From: Breznakiella homolactica | GTDB taxonomy: Bacteria; Spirochaetota; Spirochaetia; Treponematales; Breznakiellaceae | Length of the DNA: 64,000 nucleotides | Direction: 5' to 3' | NCBI RefSeq assembly: GCF_016616095.2 | Contig: NZ_CP067089.2 | Location: forward strand, 124,001 to 188,000 | Part shown: piece by piece, positions 25,005 to 33,617 of the stretch | How the letters are laid out: every line of letters begins with the position of its first letter | Position numbering within the stretch: the stretch's first letter is position 1 | Made by a program: the position numbers and the translations under genes | Notes under the pieces: model-generated | Seen by the model: the letters and a program-made list of their open reading frames with translations, nothing else | Told to the model about the DNA's origin: nothing | Databases searched by the model: none

Positions 25005-26291
25005 ATGATGAGTAAGCACAGGTATGCGGTACTTTTGACTGCCGTTATTGTAATTGGGGGCTTTTTGCTCGCCGGGTGTTCCGGCAATAAGGAAGCCTCC
25101 GGTGAAGAACTGGTTATTACCATCTGGCGTCCGGAAAATACCGACGGCATCGAGAAATGGTGGGCGGAGCGGATCGCCCTTTTTAACGAAACCTACGCCG
25201 GGACGTACAGAGCCGTCCAGGAACGGTTTCCCAAGGGCGGAGCCCAGGGGTACGAGGATAAAATAAATACCGCGGTGATTTCCAATTCGCTGCCGGAACT
25301 GATATTGGTGGACGGACCCAGTGTGGCCAGTTACGCTGAAAATGATATTATTGTTCCGATTGACGAATTCGTATCCGCCGCGGATAAGGCCGATCTCCTG
25401 GAATCGGTCATGGAACAGAATTCCTATGGCGGAAAACTGTACACCCTCTCCCTCTGGGACTCTTCGGTGGCGCTTTTCTACAATAAAAAGATGCTCGCAG
25501 ACGCGGGCATTGAAGCGCCCAAAACCCAGGCGGAAGCCTGGACCTGGGATGAGTTCTACGGGGTTGTAAAACAGCTCAGAACCAATGACCGTTTCGGCTG
25601 TACCTTCCACACAAATTCCGGCCAGATCCTGTACTACTATTCGCCGATGCTCGTGCAGAATGGTACGGATCTGATGAGTCCCGACGGTTCCGCCGCCGAG
25701 GGCTATCTCAACAGCCCGAAAACCGTGGAATTCCTGAACTGGCTCAAACGGTTTTACGATGAAAAGCTTGTGAACATTGAACCGACTCCCACGGAATTCG
25801 CCGACGGAAAATCGGCTATGCTCCTGGGGGGCGCCAACAACATCGATACCCTGAACAGCAAATACCCGGATCTTGACTGGGATGTGACCTACTATCCGGT
25901 ATCAAACAGCCGCGTCGCCGCGACCCCCACGGGCAGCTGGACCGTGGGCATGACAACCAATACCAAGAATAAGGCGGCGGCCTTCGTTCTGCTGGATTTT
26001 ATGACCAATACCGACGCCAATATCACCGGATGTCCCGCTTCGGGCTATCTGCCTCCGCGGAAGTCATCACAGCAGGCGCTGCCGCAGTACAACAATCCTC
26101 CCTACAGGGTGTTTATGGACCAGCTGGCCAACAGCGGAGCGCCCCGTCCCCGCACGCCGGTATTCACGGTTCTCAATCCGACATTCGGCTCGGTGGTGTC
26201 CGACGTTATCACCGGTTCTAACCCAAAGGAAAAACTGGATGAAGCGGCCCGCCGGGTTGACGCCGATTACCAGATGAATTACGCACGATAG
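25005..26291 (+). CDS. ABC sugar-binding lipoprotein
   Basis: About 428 aa. Lipoprotein signal with lipobox LLAGC (cysteine at residue 25 from the 25005 start), so it is tethered to the membrane. Family 1 extracellular binding protein: ELVITIWRPENTDGIEKWW, YNKKMLADAGIEAPKT, SWTVGMTTNTKNKAAAFVLL. Start at 25005 or 25008 behind GGAGGT; an ATG at 24987 has no ribosome site. Likely ligand is the fructooligosaccharide that the GH32 enzyme cleaves. An intrinsic terminator-like hairpin separates it from the permease genes. Confidence 0.9.
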   Translation: MMSKHRYAVLLTAVIVIGGFLLAGCSGNKEASGEELVITIWRPENTDGIEKWWAERIALFNETYAGTYRAVQERFPKGGAQGYEDKINTAVISNSLPELILVDGPSVASYAENDIIVPIDEFVSAADKADLLESVMEQNSYGGKLYTLSLWDSSVALFYNKKMLADAGIEAPKTQAEAWTWDEFYGVVKQLRTNDRFGCTFHTNSGQILYYYSPMLVQNGTDLMSPDGSAAEGYLNSPKTVEFLNWLKRFYDEKLVNIEPTPTEFADGKSAMLLGGANNIDTLNSKYPDLDWDVTYYPVSNSRVAATPTGSWTVGMTTNTKNKAAAFVLLDFMTNTDANITGCPASGYLPPRKSSQQALPQYNNPPYRVFMDQLANSGAPRPRTPVFTVLNPTFGSVVSDVITGSNPKEKLDEAARRVDADYQMNYAR

Positions 26292-26303
26292 GAAGTTTCA
26301 AAA

Positions 26304-26353
26304 CGCGGTCCGGATTTTTCCTTCCGGGGATTTTCCGGACTGCGCTGATTTTT
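26304..26353 (+). terminator. Intrinsic terminator between binding-protein and permease genes (attenuator)
   Basis: CGCGGTCCGG (26304-26313) pairs with CCGGACTGCG (26335-26344) over 10 bp including one G-U pair, followed by CTGATTTTTT. Partial readthrough would leave the binding protein in excess of the permeases. Confidence 0.65.
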
Positions 26354-26370
26354 TGAAGGAGAAAAACCCT

Positions 26371-27279
26371 ATGAATACGGCAGCCTCGGCAGGCAGTGCG
26401 GTGCACCGCAAAAAACGCAGAGAAAAAATCATTCCCTATTTGTTTACGACCCCTGCCTTCAGTGTGCTGCTGCTGTTCCTGGTCGTTCCTGCCTGCATGG
26501 CGGTTTACTACAGTTTGACCTATTTCAACATGCTCAGGCCGAACAGCATCCGTTTTATCGGTATTGAAAACTATATACGGCTGTTTCAGGATAAACTGTT
26601 TTTTACCTCAATAAAAAATACTTTTTATTACGCCCTGGTTTACATGCCCCTGCAATGCGTTGTAGGGCTTTCCCTGGCAATGCTGGTCAACCAAGGGATC
26701 CGCGGTACCGCTGTTTTCCGGATGGCGTACTTCAGCCCCATGCTGACTTCCATGACGGTGGTGGCAATCCTCTGGACCTTTATTTACAATCCCACACCGG
26801 GCCAGGGGCTCATCAATACCTTTATCGCTAAACTGGGATTTGAACCCATTCCGTTTCTGCGCAGCGCCGATACGGCGATGAACTCCATTGTCGCGACTTC
26901 CGTCTGGCAGTCCGTGGGGCAGCAGATGATGATTTTTCTCGCGGGCCTCCAGAACATTCCCGCAGAGCGGTACGAAGCCGCGTCCATTGACGGCGCCAGC
27001 GGATTCCAGAAATTCCGGTACGTGACCCTTCCCAGCCTGCGGAATGTTTTTGTTTTTGTGATTCTCATGACCACGATCGCCGCGCTGAAGATGTTTACCC
27101 AGTCCTTCGTAATGACCGCGGGCGGGCCCGACGATTCCACCAGGACCATTGTGTACTACATTTACCAGCAGGGAATCACCTTCCGGAATGTCGGATACGC
27201 CAGCGCCGCATCGGTGGTGTTTTTCTTTCTGGTGGTGACGGTTTCATTTATTATTAAGCGGTTCACGGATAAAGGCTGA
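26371..27279 (+). CDS. ABC sugar permease, MalF/UgpA type
   Basis: 302 aa from the ATG at 26371 behind AAGGAG; a TTG upstream is out of place for the ribosome site. Six membrane helices, first at about residues 25-47 (YLFTTPAFSVLLLFLVVPAC). The EAA loop that contacts the ATPase is ERYEAASIDGASGFQKFRYV. It pairs with the next gene to form the channel for the binding protein upstream. No ATPase gene is nearby. Confidence 0.92.
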   Translation: MNTAASAGSAVHRKKRREKIIPYLFTTPAFSVLLLFLVVPACMAVYYSLTYFNMLRPNSIRFIGIENYIRLFQDKLFFTSIKNTFYYALVYMPLQCVVGLSLAMLVNQGIRGTAVFRMAYFSPMLTSMTVVAILWTFIYNPTPGQGLINTFIAKLGFEPIPFLRSADTAMNSIVATSVWQSVGQQMMIFLAGLQNIPAERYEAASIDGASGFQKFRYVTLPSLRNVFVFVILMTTIAALKMFTQSFVMTAGGPDDSTRTIVYYIYQQGITFRNVGYASAASVVFFFLVVTVSFIIKRFTDKG

Positions 27280-27293
27280 TAGGAAGCACGGAT

Positions 27294-28139
27294 ATGATGA
27301 AAATAAAAACGAGAAAAGGACTGAAGAAAGTCTTCATTTATATTCTGAATGTTGTTTTTTCCCTGCTGTTTATCCTGCCCCTGGTATGGATGATCGCCTC
27401 CGCCTTTAAACCGGAGCACCGTATTTTTCAGGATATCGGCAGCTATAAGGCCTTTCTTCCGGTGGGATTCACCCTGGAAAATTTTGAGCAGGCGCTGCGC
27501 AGGGTTCCGATGCTCAGATACATTGCCAACAGTGTAACGTATATTTCCATTATCATGGTGATAAGCCTGGTGTTTAATTCTCTCTGCGGATACGCTCTGG
27601 CGAAATTCAAATTCGCCGGCAGAAAGCAGATGCTGGCCGTGGTTATTTCGCTGATGGCGTTTCCCTTTGAAAGCATTGTGATCCCGCTTTTTATGGTGGT
27701 AAACAAGCTCCACCTGCTGAACACCATGGCGGGTCTGATCGTTCCCTTTACCGCCCGGTGCTTCAGCATATACCTGTTCCGCCAGTTTTTTCTGGATATT
27801 CCCGATGAGCTTCTGGAAGCTTCGGAAATAGACGGTTCCTCAAAACTGCGGACATTTTTTGTGGTGGTTATTCCCATCTCGGGGCCTGTTTTCGCCACTG
27901 TTTTTATTCTTGATTTCGTGCTCCGGTGGTCCGATTTTCTCTGGCCGCTCATTACAATTATTGACAGCAATCTGCGGACAGTCCAGCTGGGTATTCAGAC
28001 GTTATTTACCGATCCGCCGATTTACTACGGACCGATTATGGCGGCCCTGGTCATGGCCGTTCTGCCGATGCTGGTTCTGTTTCTCTTTTTCCAAAAGTAC
28101 TACGTGCAGGGTATTTCAACTACCGGATTAAAAGGGTAA
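27294..28139 (+). CDS. ABC sugar permease, MalG/UgpE type
   Basis: 281 aa with six helices; the EAA loop is DELLEASEIDGSSKLRTFFV and the C-terminus ends YVQGISTTGLKG, a typical MalG-type ending. It completes the channel with the preceding permease. ATG at 27294 or 27297. Confidence 0.92.
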   Translation: MMKIKTRKGLKKVFIYILNVVFSLLFILPLVWMIASAFKPEHRIFQDIGSYKAFLPVGFTLENFEQALRRVPMLRYIANSVTYISIIMVISLVFNSLCGYALAKFKFAGRKQMLAVVISLMAFPFESIVIPLFMVVNKLHLLNTMAGLIVPFTARCFSIYLFRQFFLDIPDELLEASEIDGSSKLRTFFVVVIPISGPVFATVFILDFVLRWSDFLWPLITIIDSNLRTVQLGIQTLFTDPPIYYGPIMAALVMAVLPMLVLFLFFQKYYVQGISTTGLKG

Positions 28140-28195
28140 TCCGGCAGCGGGCCGGTGATCCCCGATACAACACAGAGGAGAGGTGATAAGGAATT

Positions 28196-29170
28196 ATGAA
28201 CGAGACAAAAAAAACCAATGTACTGGTACTGTACACCGCGGGCTTTGCCTTCACGGAAGAGCAGGCCGCGGCGCTCGCAAAGGATTATCCCCAGTGCGAT
28301 TTTATTTTTACTGATGATACAAAGGCCAGTGATGAAATGATAGAAGCCGCCGAAGTTATGGTCGGTTTTATGAAACCGGATGTCGTGCGAAAAGCCAGGA
28401 ACCTCAAGTGGCTCCACCTGAGCAGCATCGGGGTTGACCAGCATATTGACAAGTCAATCTACGCAAACCCGGACATTCTGCTGACCAACAGCGCCGGAAC
28501 CTACGGCAAACCTATTTCGGATCACATCCTGGGCATGATGCTCGCGCTTTCACGGAACATGCATATTTTCAGGGATCAGCAGCGTCAGTCGCTGTGGAAA
28601 AAGATGGATTCCACCAAGGATCTTTTCGAATCCACCCTCTGTATTATCGGGCTGGGGGACGTCGGTATGGAACTCGCCCGGAAGGCAAATGCCCTGGGCA
28701 TGCACGTTATTGGTGTAAAGCGGACCCCCGCTCGGGGCCTGCCCTGTGTTGATGAAGTTTATACCACGGAAAAGCTCGATGAGGTACTGCCCCGGGCCGA
28801 TTTTGTGGTTCTGTCCCTGGCCACAACACCGGAAACGGCCGGTCTTATGAGCAGGGACCGGCTCGATAAAATGAAGCCCGATTCGTACCTCATTAATATC
28901 GGGAGAGGTTCCCTGGTTGACCAGGACGCCCTCAGAGACAGTCTGGCCGAAGGCAGGATCGCCGGCGCGGCAATCGATGTGACCACACCGGAACCGCTCC
29001 CTCCTGACAGCCCCCTCTGGGCGCTGCCGAATCTCATCATTACTCCCCACGTTTCGGGGAAATCGCCGAGCACCTACCGGCGGCATTATGAGGTATTCCG
29101 GCAGGAACTTGGCCGGTATCTTTCCGGAGAAAAACTTAAAAACAGTATCGATTTTGATCTGCGGTACTGA
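28196..29170 (+). CDS. NAD-dependent D-2-hydroxyacid dehydrogenase
   Basis: 324 aa. Rossmann motif GLGDVGMELARKANALG (about residues 158-174); the catalytic trio is in INIGRGSLVD (Arg), VTTPEPLP (Glu) and IITPHVSG (His). It interconverts a 2-keto acid and a D-2-hydroxy acid; the substrate is unclear. It lies 56 bp after the last permease gene on the same strand and is probably the end of the GH32 operon. The stop is 10 bp from the convergent priA. Confidence 0.88.
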   Translation: MNETKKTNVLVLYTAGFAFTEEQAAALAKDYPQCDFIFTDDTKASDEMIEAAEVMVGFMKPDVVRKARNLKWLHLSSIGVDQHIDKSIYANPDILLTNSAGTYGKPISDHILGMMLALSRNMHIFRDQQRQSLWKKMDSTKDLFESTLCIIGLGDVGMELARKANALGMHVIGVKRTPARGLPCVDEVYTTEKLDEVLPRADFVVLSLATTPETAGLMSRDRLDKMKPDSYLINIGRGSLVDQDALRDSLAEGRIAGAAIDVTTPEPLPPDSPLWALPNLIITPHVSGKSPSTYRRHYEVFRQELGRYLSGEKLKNSIDFDLRY

Positions 29171-29180
29171 GAATCCGGGA

Positions 29181-31241
29181 TTACAGAAGGCTCACGGGAT
29201 CCACATCAACCTCGAGGTAGACCCGTGAATCCTTATTTTTTTCGTACCGTTCCAGGGCGGTCCGTGCCGCCCGGTGGAGGGCTCCCATGTTTTTACCACG
29301 CAGTATAAGCTGCCGGCGGTGATTTCCGGCGATAACGCCGATGGGGCACTCCGCGGGACCAAGCATGTCCCCGTTTTTCGGGACCAGAGGCCCGAGAACC
29401 GCTGCGAGCCGCCTGACCGCCCGGTCCGCCCGGTCCGCTTCCTTGGACCGCAGGGTAAAACGGATCAGCCGCGTATGAGGCGGGAATCCGAGAACTTCAC
29501 GCTGGGAAATTTCAGCTTCAAAAAAACCATCCACATCCAATGCGCAGGCCCTGACTATGGCGGGGTCATGGGGCCGCATGGTCTGGACAATAACCTTTCC
29601 GTCCGGGAAATACCGTCCCGCCCGGCCGGCGACCTGAACAATCAGGGAGAAGGTCCGCTCCGCCGCCCGGAAGTCAGGAAGGTGCAGTCCCGTATCGGCC
29701 ATCACCACCCCCACGAGGCGGACCCCGGGGAAATTGAGGCCCTTGGCAACCATCTGGGTTCCCAGGAGTATATCGATACCCCCGGCCCGGAATATATCCA
29801 GGGTTTCCTTGAGACTGTCCTTGGCCCCGGTGGTGTCCGCGTCGGCCCGGCGGATCCGGAGATCCGGGAACGTCCGGCGGACTTCTTCTTCGATCATTTC
29901 CGTCCCGAATCCCGTAAAACCCGCTTCCAGGGAGCCGCATTCCGGGCAGGCTCCGGGGGGCGTTACAGAATAGCCGCAGTAATGGCATACCGCCCGGCCC
30001 TTGCTTTTATGGTACGTCAAAGAAACCGAACAGTTGCGGCAGGTAAGTTCGAAGCCGCAGCTTTTGCAGTGGTAAAAATACGCAAACCCCCGGCGGTTGA
30101 GAAAGAGAATCGTCTGCCTTCCCATCCGGGCGGTATTGAGTATTTCATCTTTCAGGAATGAACTGAGACAGCCGTCGGTATTTTCCAGGCTCACCGGAAT
30201 AATTTCCGGGGGGCTGCCCCCGGAGAGCCGGCGGGTCAGGTTGAGCCGGCGTATGGCCCCCTCATTCATCAGCTTCCAGGCTTCCACCGACGGTGTAGCC
30301 GATCCCATGACAAGTTTTGCCCCGGCGGCGGAACAGCGCCGCATGGCGACCTGCCGCGCGTGGTAGCGCGGGGTGTTGCCGGATTTGTAGGAACCGTCGT
30401 GTTCCTCATCAATGATGACGAGTCCCAGATTCCTGACCGGCGCGAAAACCGCGCTCCTGGGGCCGACAACGATGCGTATTTCACCCCTGCGGATCCTGAC
30501 CCATTCGGCCAGCCGCGCGCTGGGGGTCATTCCCGAGTGGATGGTACAGGCCACCGCCCCGAACCGCCGGCCGATGGCTTCCGCGGTCTGGTGGGTCAGG
30601 GATATCTCCGGTACCAGATACAGTACGGATTTATCGTCCCTGAGCATGGCCTCCGCCGCCCTGAGGAAGACTTCGGTTTTCCCCGAACCGGTGATGCCGT
30701 AGAGATAAAACATTTCCGGGGGCGGAAGGGAAGGGGGATTACGTATATCATCTCCGGCTGATTCCTGCCGCCGGGGCGGCGCCGGGGACGAGCCGAGGAT
30801 CGCCTCCAGGGCGCTCCGCTGCTCCTCCGATAGGTGGAGGCCCGGCTCGGTGATCTCAGGTTCATCATCGGAAAACGAAGCGTAGCCCGTGGAACGCCGT
30901 CCCGACGGCACCATGGCGGCCAGGGCTTCGCCGGCTCCGCAGAGGTAGTATCCGGCCATCCAGAATGCCAGGGCCGCTTCCCCATCCTCAAAAACCGGCT
31001 CCTTGTCCACCACCCGGCGGATTTGTTTGATATTCGGCTCCGGAACTCCCGGGGGAGGTTCCTTCCGTTCGGCGATTACGTAGCCGAGGGCCTCCCGCCG
31101 GCCGAAGGGGGCCATAACCCGTTTGCCGGGACAGGCTTCGTTTTTCGCGTCCTTCCGGTAACTGAAGACCTGGTTGAGGGGAACATCAAAAACCACATCA
31201 ACATAGGGATTTTCCTGAACATCGGCGGATTCTGCGTCCAT
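29181..31241 (-). CDS. priA: Primosomal protein N' (replication restart helicase)
   Basis: 686 aa. N-terminal DNA-binding domain (VFDVPLNQVFSYRKDAK; RVMAPFGRREALGYVI), Walker A in GITGSGKTEVFLRAAEA, DEEH box IIDEEHDGSYKSG, and a zinc-binding insert with four CxxC pairs (CKSCGFELTCRNC ... CHYCG ... CPECG). Helicase C-terminal motifs LLGTQMVAKGLNFPGV and VAGRAGRY are present. It reloads the replisome at stalled forks. It is 3 bp downstream of the glycosylase gene. Confidence 0.97.
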   Translation of the reverse strand: MDAESADVQENPYVDVVFDVPLNQVFSYRKDAKNEACPGKRVMAPFGRREALGYVIAERKEPPPGVPEPNIKQIRRVVDKEPVFEDGEAALAFWMAGYYLCGAGEALAAMVPSGRRSTGYASFSDDEPEITEPGLHLSEEQRSALEAILGSSPAPPRRQESAGDDIRNPPSLPPPEMFYLYGITGSGKTEVFLRAAEAMLRDDKSVLYLVPEISLTHQTAEAIGRRFGAVACTIHSGMTPSARLAEWVRIRRGEIRIVVGPRSAVFAPVRNLGLVIIDEEHDGSYKSGNTPRYHARQVAMRRCSAAGAKLVMGSATPSVEAWKLMNEGAIRRLNLTRRLSGGSPPEIIPVSLENTDGCLSSFLKDEILNTARMGRQTILFLNRRGFAYFYHCKSCGFELTCRNCSVSLTYHKSKGRAVCHYCGYSVTPPGACPECGSLEAGFTGFGTEMIEEEVRRTFPDLRIRRADADTTGAKDSLKETLDIFRAGGIDILLGTQMVAKGLNFPGVRLVGVVMADTGLHLPDFRAAERTFSLIVQVAGRAGRYFPDGKVIVQTMRPHDPAIVRACALDVDGFFEAEISQREVLGFPPHTRLIRFTLRSKEADRADRAVRRLAAVLGPLVPKNGDMLGPAECPIGVIAGNHRRQLILRGKNMGALHRAARTALERYEKNKDSRVYLEVDVDPVSLL

Positions 31242-31244
31242 TGA

Positions 31245-31985
31245 TTACGGCGCTCCGCCGCTTTCCCGGGCGTAGGTTTCGTCCAGTTCGCACAGTTTTG
31301 TCCGGAGCGTTTTGAGGTCCTCCCATGCGGGCCGTTTGAGGGATTCATCCCGGAGCAGCGCGCTTGGGTGGTAGCTGGGAAGCAGGGGAATCCCCCGGTA
31401 TTCGGTAAAGCGCCCCCGCAGCCTGCCGATGCCTTCGGAGGTTGCCAGAAGGGTCTGGGTCGGAACCCTTCCGATGCTGAAAATTACCCGGGGGTTAAGG
31501 AGCGCGATCTGCCGGGCCAGAAACCCCGCGCAGGCGGCACTTTCGTCCGGCAGAGGATCCCGGTTATTCGGAGGGCGGCATTTTACCACATTGGCGATAA
31601 AGCAGTTCTTGTCTCTGAAGAGTCCAATGGAAGCGAGCATCCGGTCCAGAAGCTGGCCCGCTTTTCCCACAAAAGGCCGGCCCGTGGCGTCTTCGTCGGC
31701 CCCCGGACCTTCGCCGATGACCATCACCAGGGGTTTTTCCGGTCCTTCGCCGGGGACCGCGTTGGTCCGTTCCTGTGAAAGGCCGCAGCCCTGACAGGCG
31801 GTGATCTCCGCGGCGACACGTTCCAGGGAATCCCCGGCGGCAACCGGTGCCGCGGGTTCCCGCAGTCCGCCGGCATCTCCATCGGTGAATTCATAGGGGC
31901 CATGGTCCCTCCGGTAGCCGTCCCGGAGGTAATCTCCGGCCAGGTCGAGAAACGCTGCGAGGGACTGTTTTTCTTCTGCGGTCAT
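31245..31985 (-). CDS. Family 4 [4Fe-4S] uracil-DNA glycosylase
   Basis: 246 aa from the ATG at 31985. Cluster-binding cysteines: CQGCGL, VVKCRPP and the single Cys in ESAACAGF. Motif A is GEGPGADEDATGRPFVGKAG; motif B is LPSYHPSALLR. It removes uracil from DNA. An in-frame TTG/ATG extension to 32054 exists but reaches into repeat D and has no better ribosome site. The first 60 residues before the cluster domain are helical and not conserved in other families I know. Confidence 0.9.
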   Translation of the reverse strand: MTAEEKQSLAAFLDLAGDYLRDGYRRDHGPYEFTDGDAGGLREPAAPVAAGDSLERVAAEITACQGCGLSQERTNAVPGEGPEKPLVMVIGEGPGADEDATGRPFVGKAGQLLDRMLASIGLFRDKNCFIANVVKCRPPNNRDPLPDESAACAGFLARQIALLNPRVIFSIGRVPTQTLLATSEGIGRLRGRFTEYRGIPLLPSYHPSALLRDESLKRPAWEDLKTLRTKLCELDETYARESGGAP

Positions 31986-32033
31986 AGATACATTGAAACG
32001 CAAGCGGCTCAAGAGTTCAAGGGGGGAGCACAG

Positions 32034-32396
32034 GGTTGTATATGCAGCAAGCATATAGGAAAACCGTATCTGCGGGTCCTGTCGGATAAAAATGGGAATG
32101 GCTCCTCGTCGGCCTGCGGCCTAGAAAGTCGCTCATTCCCATTTTTATCCACCACCCGGCGTTACCCTTACACCTAAGTACTTGCTGCCTCTACTTGCCG
32201 GGTACCATCTTTTCTGGCGGGCTGCTCCCCCTGGCTCCAGCCTTGCCGAACCATCTGTGGAGTTTTGCTCCGCAAAACTCTAAAAGACTTGTTGTCAGGA
32301 TCGGCAAGTCTTACGCCACCCCCACTTCTGGTTCCCGGGTAAGTGGCGGATCGTATCCTATGTTGTAACACTTAAATATATCTACCGTTAGGTATA
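32034..32396 (-). repeat. Long-hairpin repeat element, copy D (hairpin plus tail module)
   Basis: Outer arms 32044-32059 and 32173-32188 pair imperfectly; inner arms 32084-32100 (GGATAAAAATGGGAATG) and 32134-32150 pair perfectly over 17 bp. The tip is 32101-32133. The tail, about 32215-32335, repeats the copy A tail, but its first hairpin here is GAGTTTTGC-tcc-GCAAAACTC (32260-32280). The far end has CTACCGTTAGGTATA (32382-32396), as in copy A. It fills the gap between the uracil glycosylase start and the end of the UPF0280 gene; nothing else is seen there. Confidence 0.9.
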
Positions 32397-32426
32397 GAAG
32401 CTTTCGAAATGGTTATTGCCGCTGAT

Positions 32427-33200
32427 TCAGATCTCCGCGGAGGCGGGGCCGAGTTTTATGTTTCCCGCAGCCGCCATACGGTCGCCCATGACCGCCAGCG
32501 CGCCCAGGGGGCGCAGTTCCCCGGATGCTTCCATCAGACCGTTCACTGCCGGGGCCAGATCCTCCCGGTATTTCAGCCGGTTTCCCAAAGCCGTGGCCCA
32601 GGCATCCGCCGCCGCCGCGTCCCGGGCAATGACCACCGCGGCGTCGGCTTTCCCGTAGCTTAATGACGGACCCACGGTGCCGGAAGAACAGGCAATCCCG
32701 CAGGGGCCCATGGAGGGGTCAATGGTAATACTGAATTTTCCCGAAAGGGATGACAGTCCGGCGTATACCGAAAGGGAAAGGGGCTCCGCCAGGGAAACCC
32801 AGAGATCCCCGCCGTTTTCAACGATTGTTTCCCGGAATCCGAAGCGGTCCGCCAGGCCGCGGCCGATGGCTTCCGCGATGGCTCCCGCCACGGCGGCCAT
32901 GGGCCCCACCGCGGCGGCGGCCCCGGCGTTCAGCATGGACAATACCGCCGGCGGCGCCGAAGGATCCGCCGGCAGCGGTTCCAGGGCTCCGGTGAAATCC
33001 CGGTGCTCCGCGGCATAAGCCTGTATGTCCCGCCGTACCGCCCGGAGCAGTGCCTCCGCGGCGGAAGCGACTTCCCGGATGTCCGGGCCGCCGCCGGCGG
33101 TATTCCAGCCTATCCAAAGGTCCGATTCCTCCTCCCGCAGGGTAAAGGAATAAAAGCGGCCGCCGCCGAGCCGTTCCCGGTAAAACCGGTCCCGGTACAC
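32427..33200 (-). CDS. UPF0280 (ApbE-like) protein, homocysteine pathway component
   Basis: 257 aa; GTG start at 33200. Family signatures: VLSMLNAGAAAAVGPMAAVA, VENGGDLWV, SITIDPSMGPCGIACSSGTV. UPF0280/COG2122 proteins resemble ApbE flavin transferase but are a separate branch; the methanogen homologue was found to aid sulfide-dependent homocysteine formation together with DUF39 and NIL-ferredoxin proteins, and those two genes lie directly upstream here. It is the last gene of a four-gene leftward operon beginning with aspartokinase, 3 bp after the ferredoxin gene. Confidence 0.85.
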   Translation of the reverse strand: MYRDRFYRERLGGGRFYSFTLREEESDLWIGWNTAGGGPDIREVASAAEALLRAVRRDIQAYAAEHRDFTGALEPLPADPSAPPAVLSMLNAGAAAAVGPMAAVAGAIAEAIGRGLADRFGFRETIVENGGDLWVSLAEPLSLSVYAGLSSLSGKFSITIDPSMGPCGIACSSGTVGPSLSYGKADAAVVIARDAAAADAWATALGNRLKYREDLAPAVNGLMEASGELRPLGALAVMGDRMAAAGNIKLGPASAEI

Positions 33201-33203
33201 CGG

Positions 33204-33617
33204 TTACTCCCCGAAGTCGAGGCAGTAACAGCCGAAGGGGCAGGCCTTTACACAGTTTCCGCAGGCGACACACTTATCCCGGTCAACCATAATTTTCCAG
33301 TCTCCCCGGTCCATGGTGATGGCGTCGGAAAAACAGACCCCGGAACACGCTCCGCAGTCCACACAAAGTTCTTCCGCCCAGGTAAGGCGTTTCGCCGCGT
33401 TGACGCAGCTTACGCCCAGGGATTTGAGCCACTTCAGGGCCCGGGCAAGGTCATGGGGATTCTCCGCGTCGAATTCAACCAGGAGATTCCCTTCCATCCC
33501 CGGGGATATGGACGCCTTGAGAATATTCACCTTTATATTGAAGTCCTTGACCAGTTTCCAGAGTATGGGCTCGGAAACCGTGTCCGAGGCGTAACCCAGT
33601 ACGAATTTTTCACTCAT
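33204..33617 (-). CDS. NIL-domain ferredoxin, homocysteine pathway component
   Basis: 137 aa. Residues 1-75 are a NIL domain (FVLGYASDTVSEPILWKLV; SPGMEGNLLVEFDAE). The rest is a two-cluster ferredoxin with CVDCGACSGVC and CVACGNCVKAC, each followed later by a proline-linked cysteine partner pattern. It should deliver electrons to the DUF39 partner for sulfur insertion. It overlaps that gene by 4 bp (ATGA). Corresponds to the MA1822-type protein of methanogens. Confidence 0.9.
   Translation of the reverse strand: MSEKFVLGYASDTVSEPILWKLVKDFNIKVNILKASISPGMEGNLLVEFDAENPHDLARALKWLKSLGVSCVNAAKRLTWAEELCVDCGACSGVCFSDAITMDRGDWKIMVDRDKCVACGNCVKACPFGCYCLDFGE

Noticed and set aside
32007..32054. Longer uracil glycosylase N-terminus starting at 32054
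   Set aside because: It would begin inside repeat D, has no ribosome site, and adds residues not seen in the family; kept only as an alternative.
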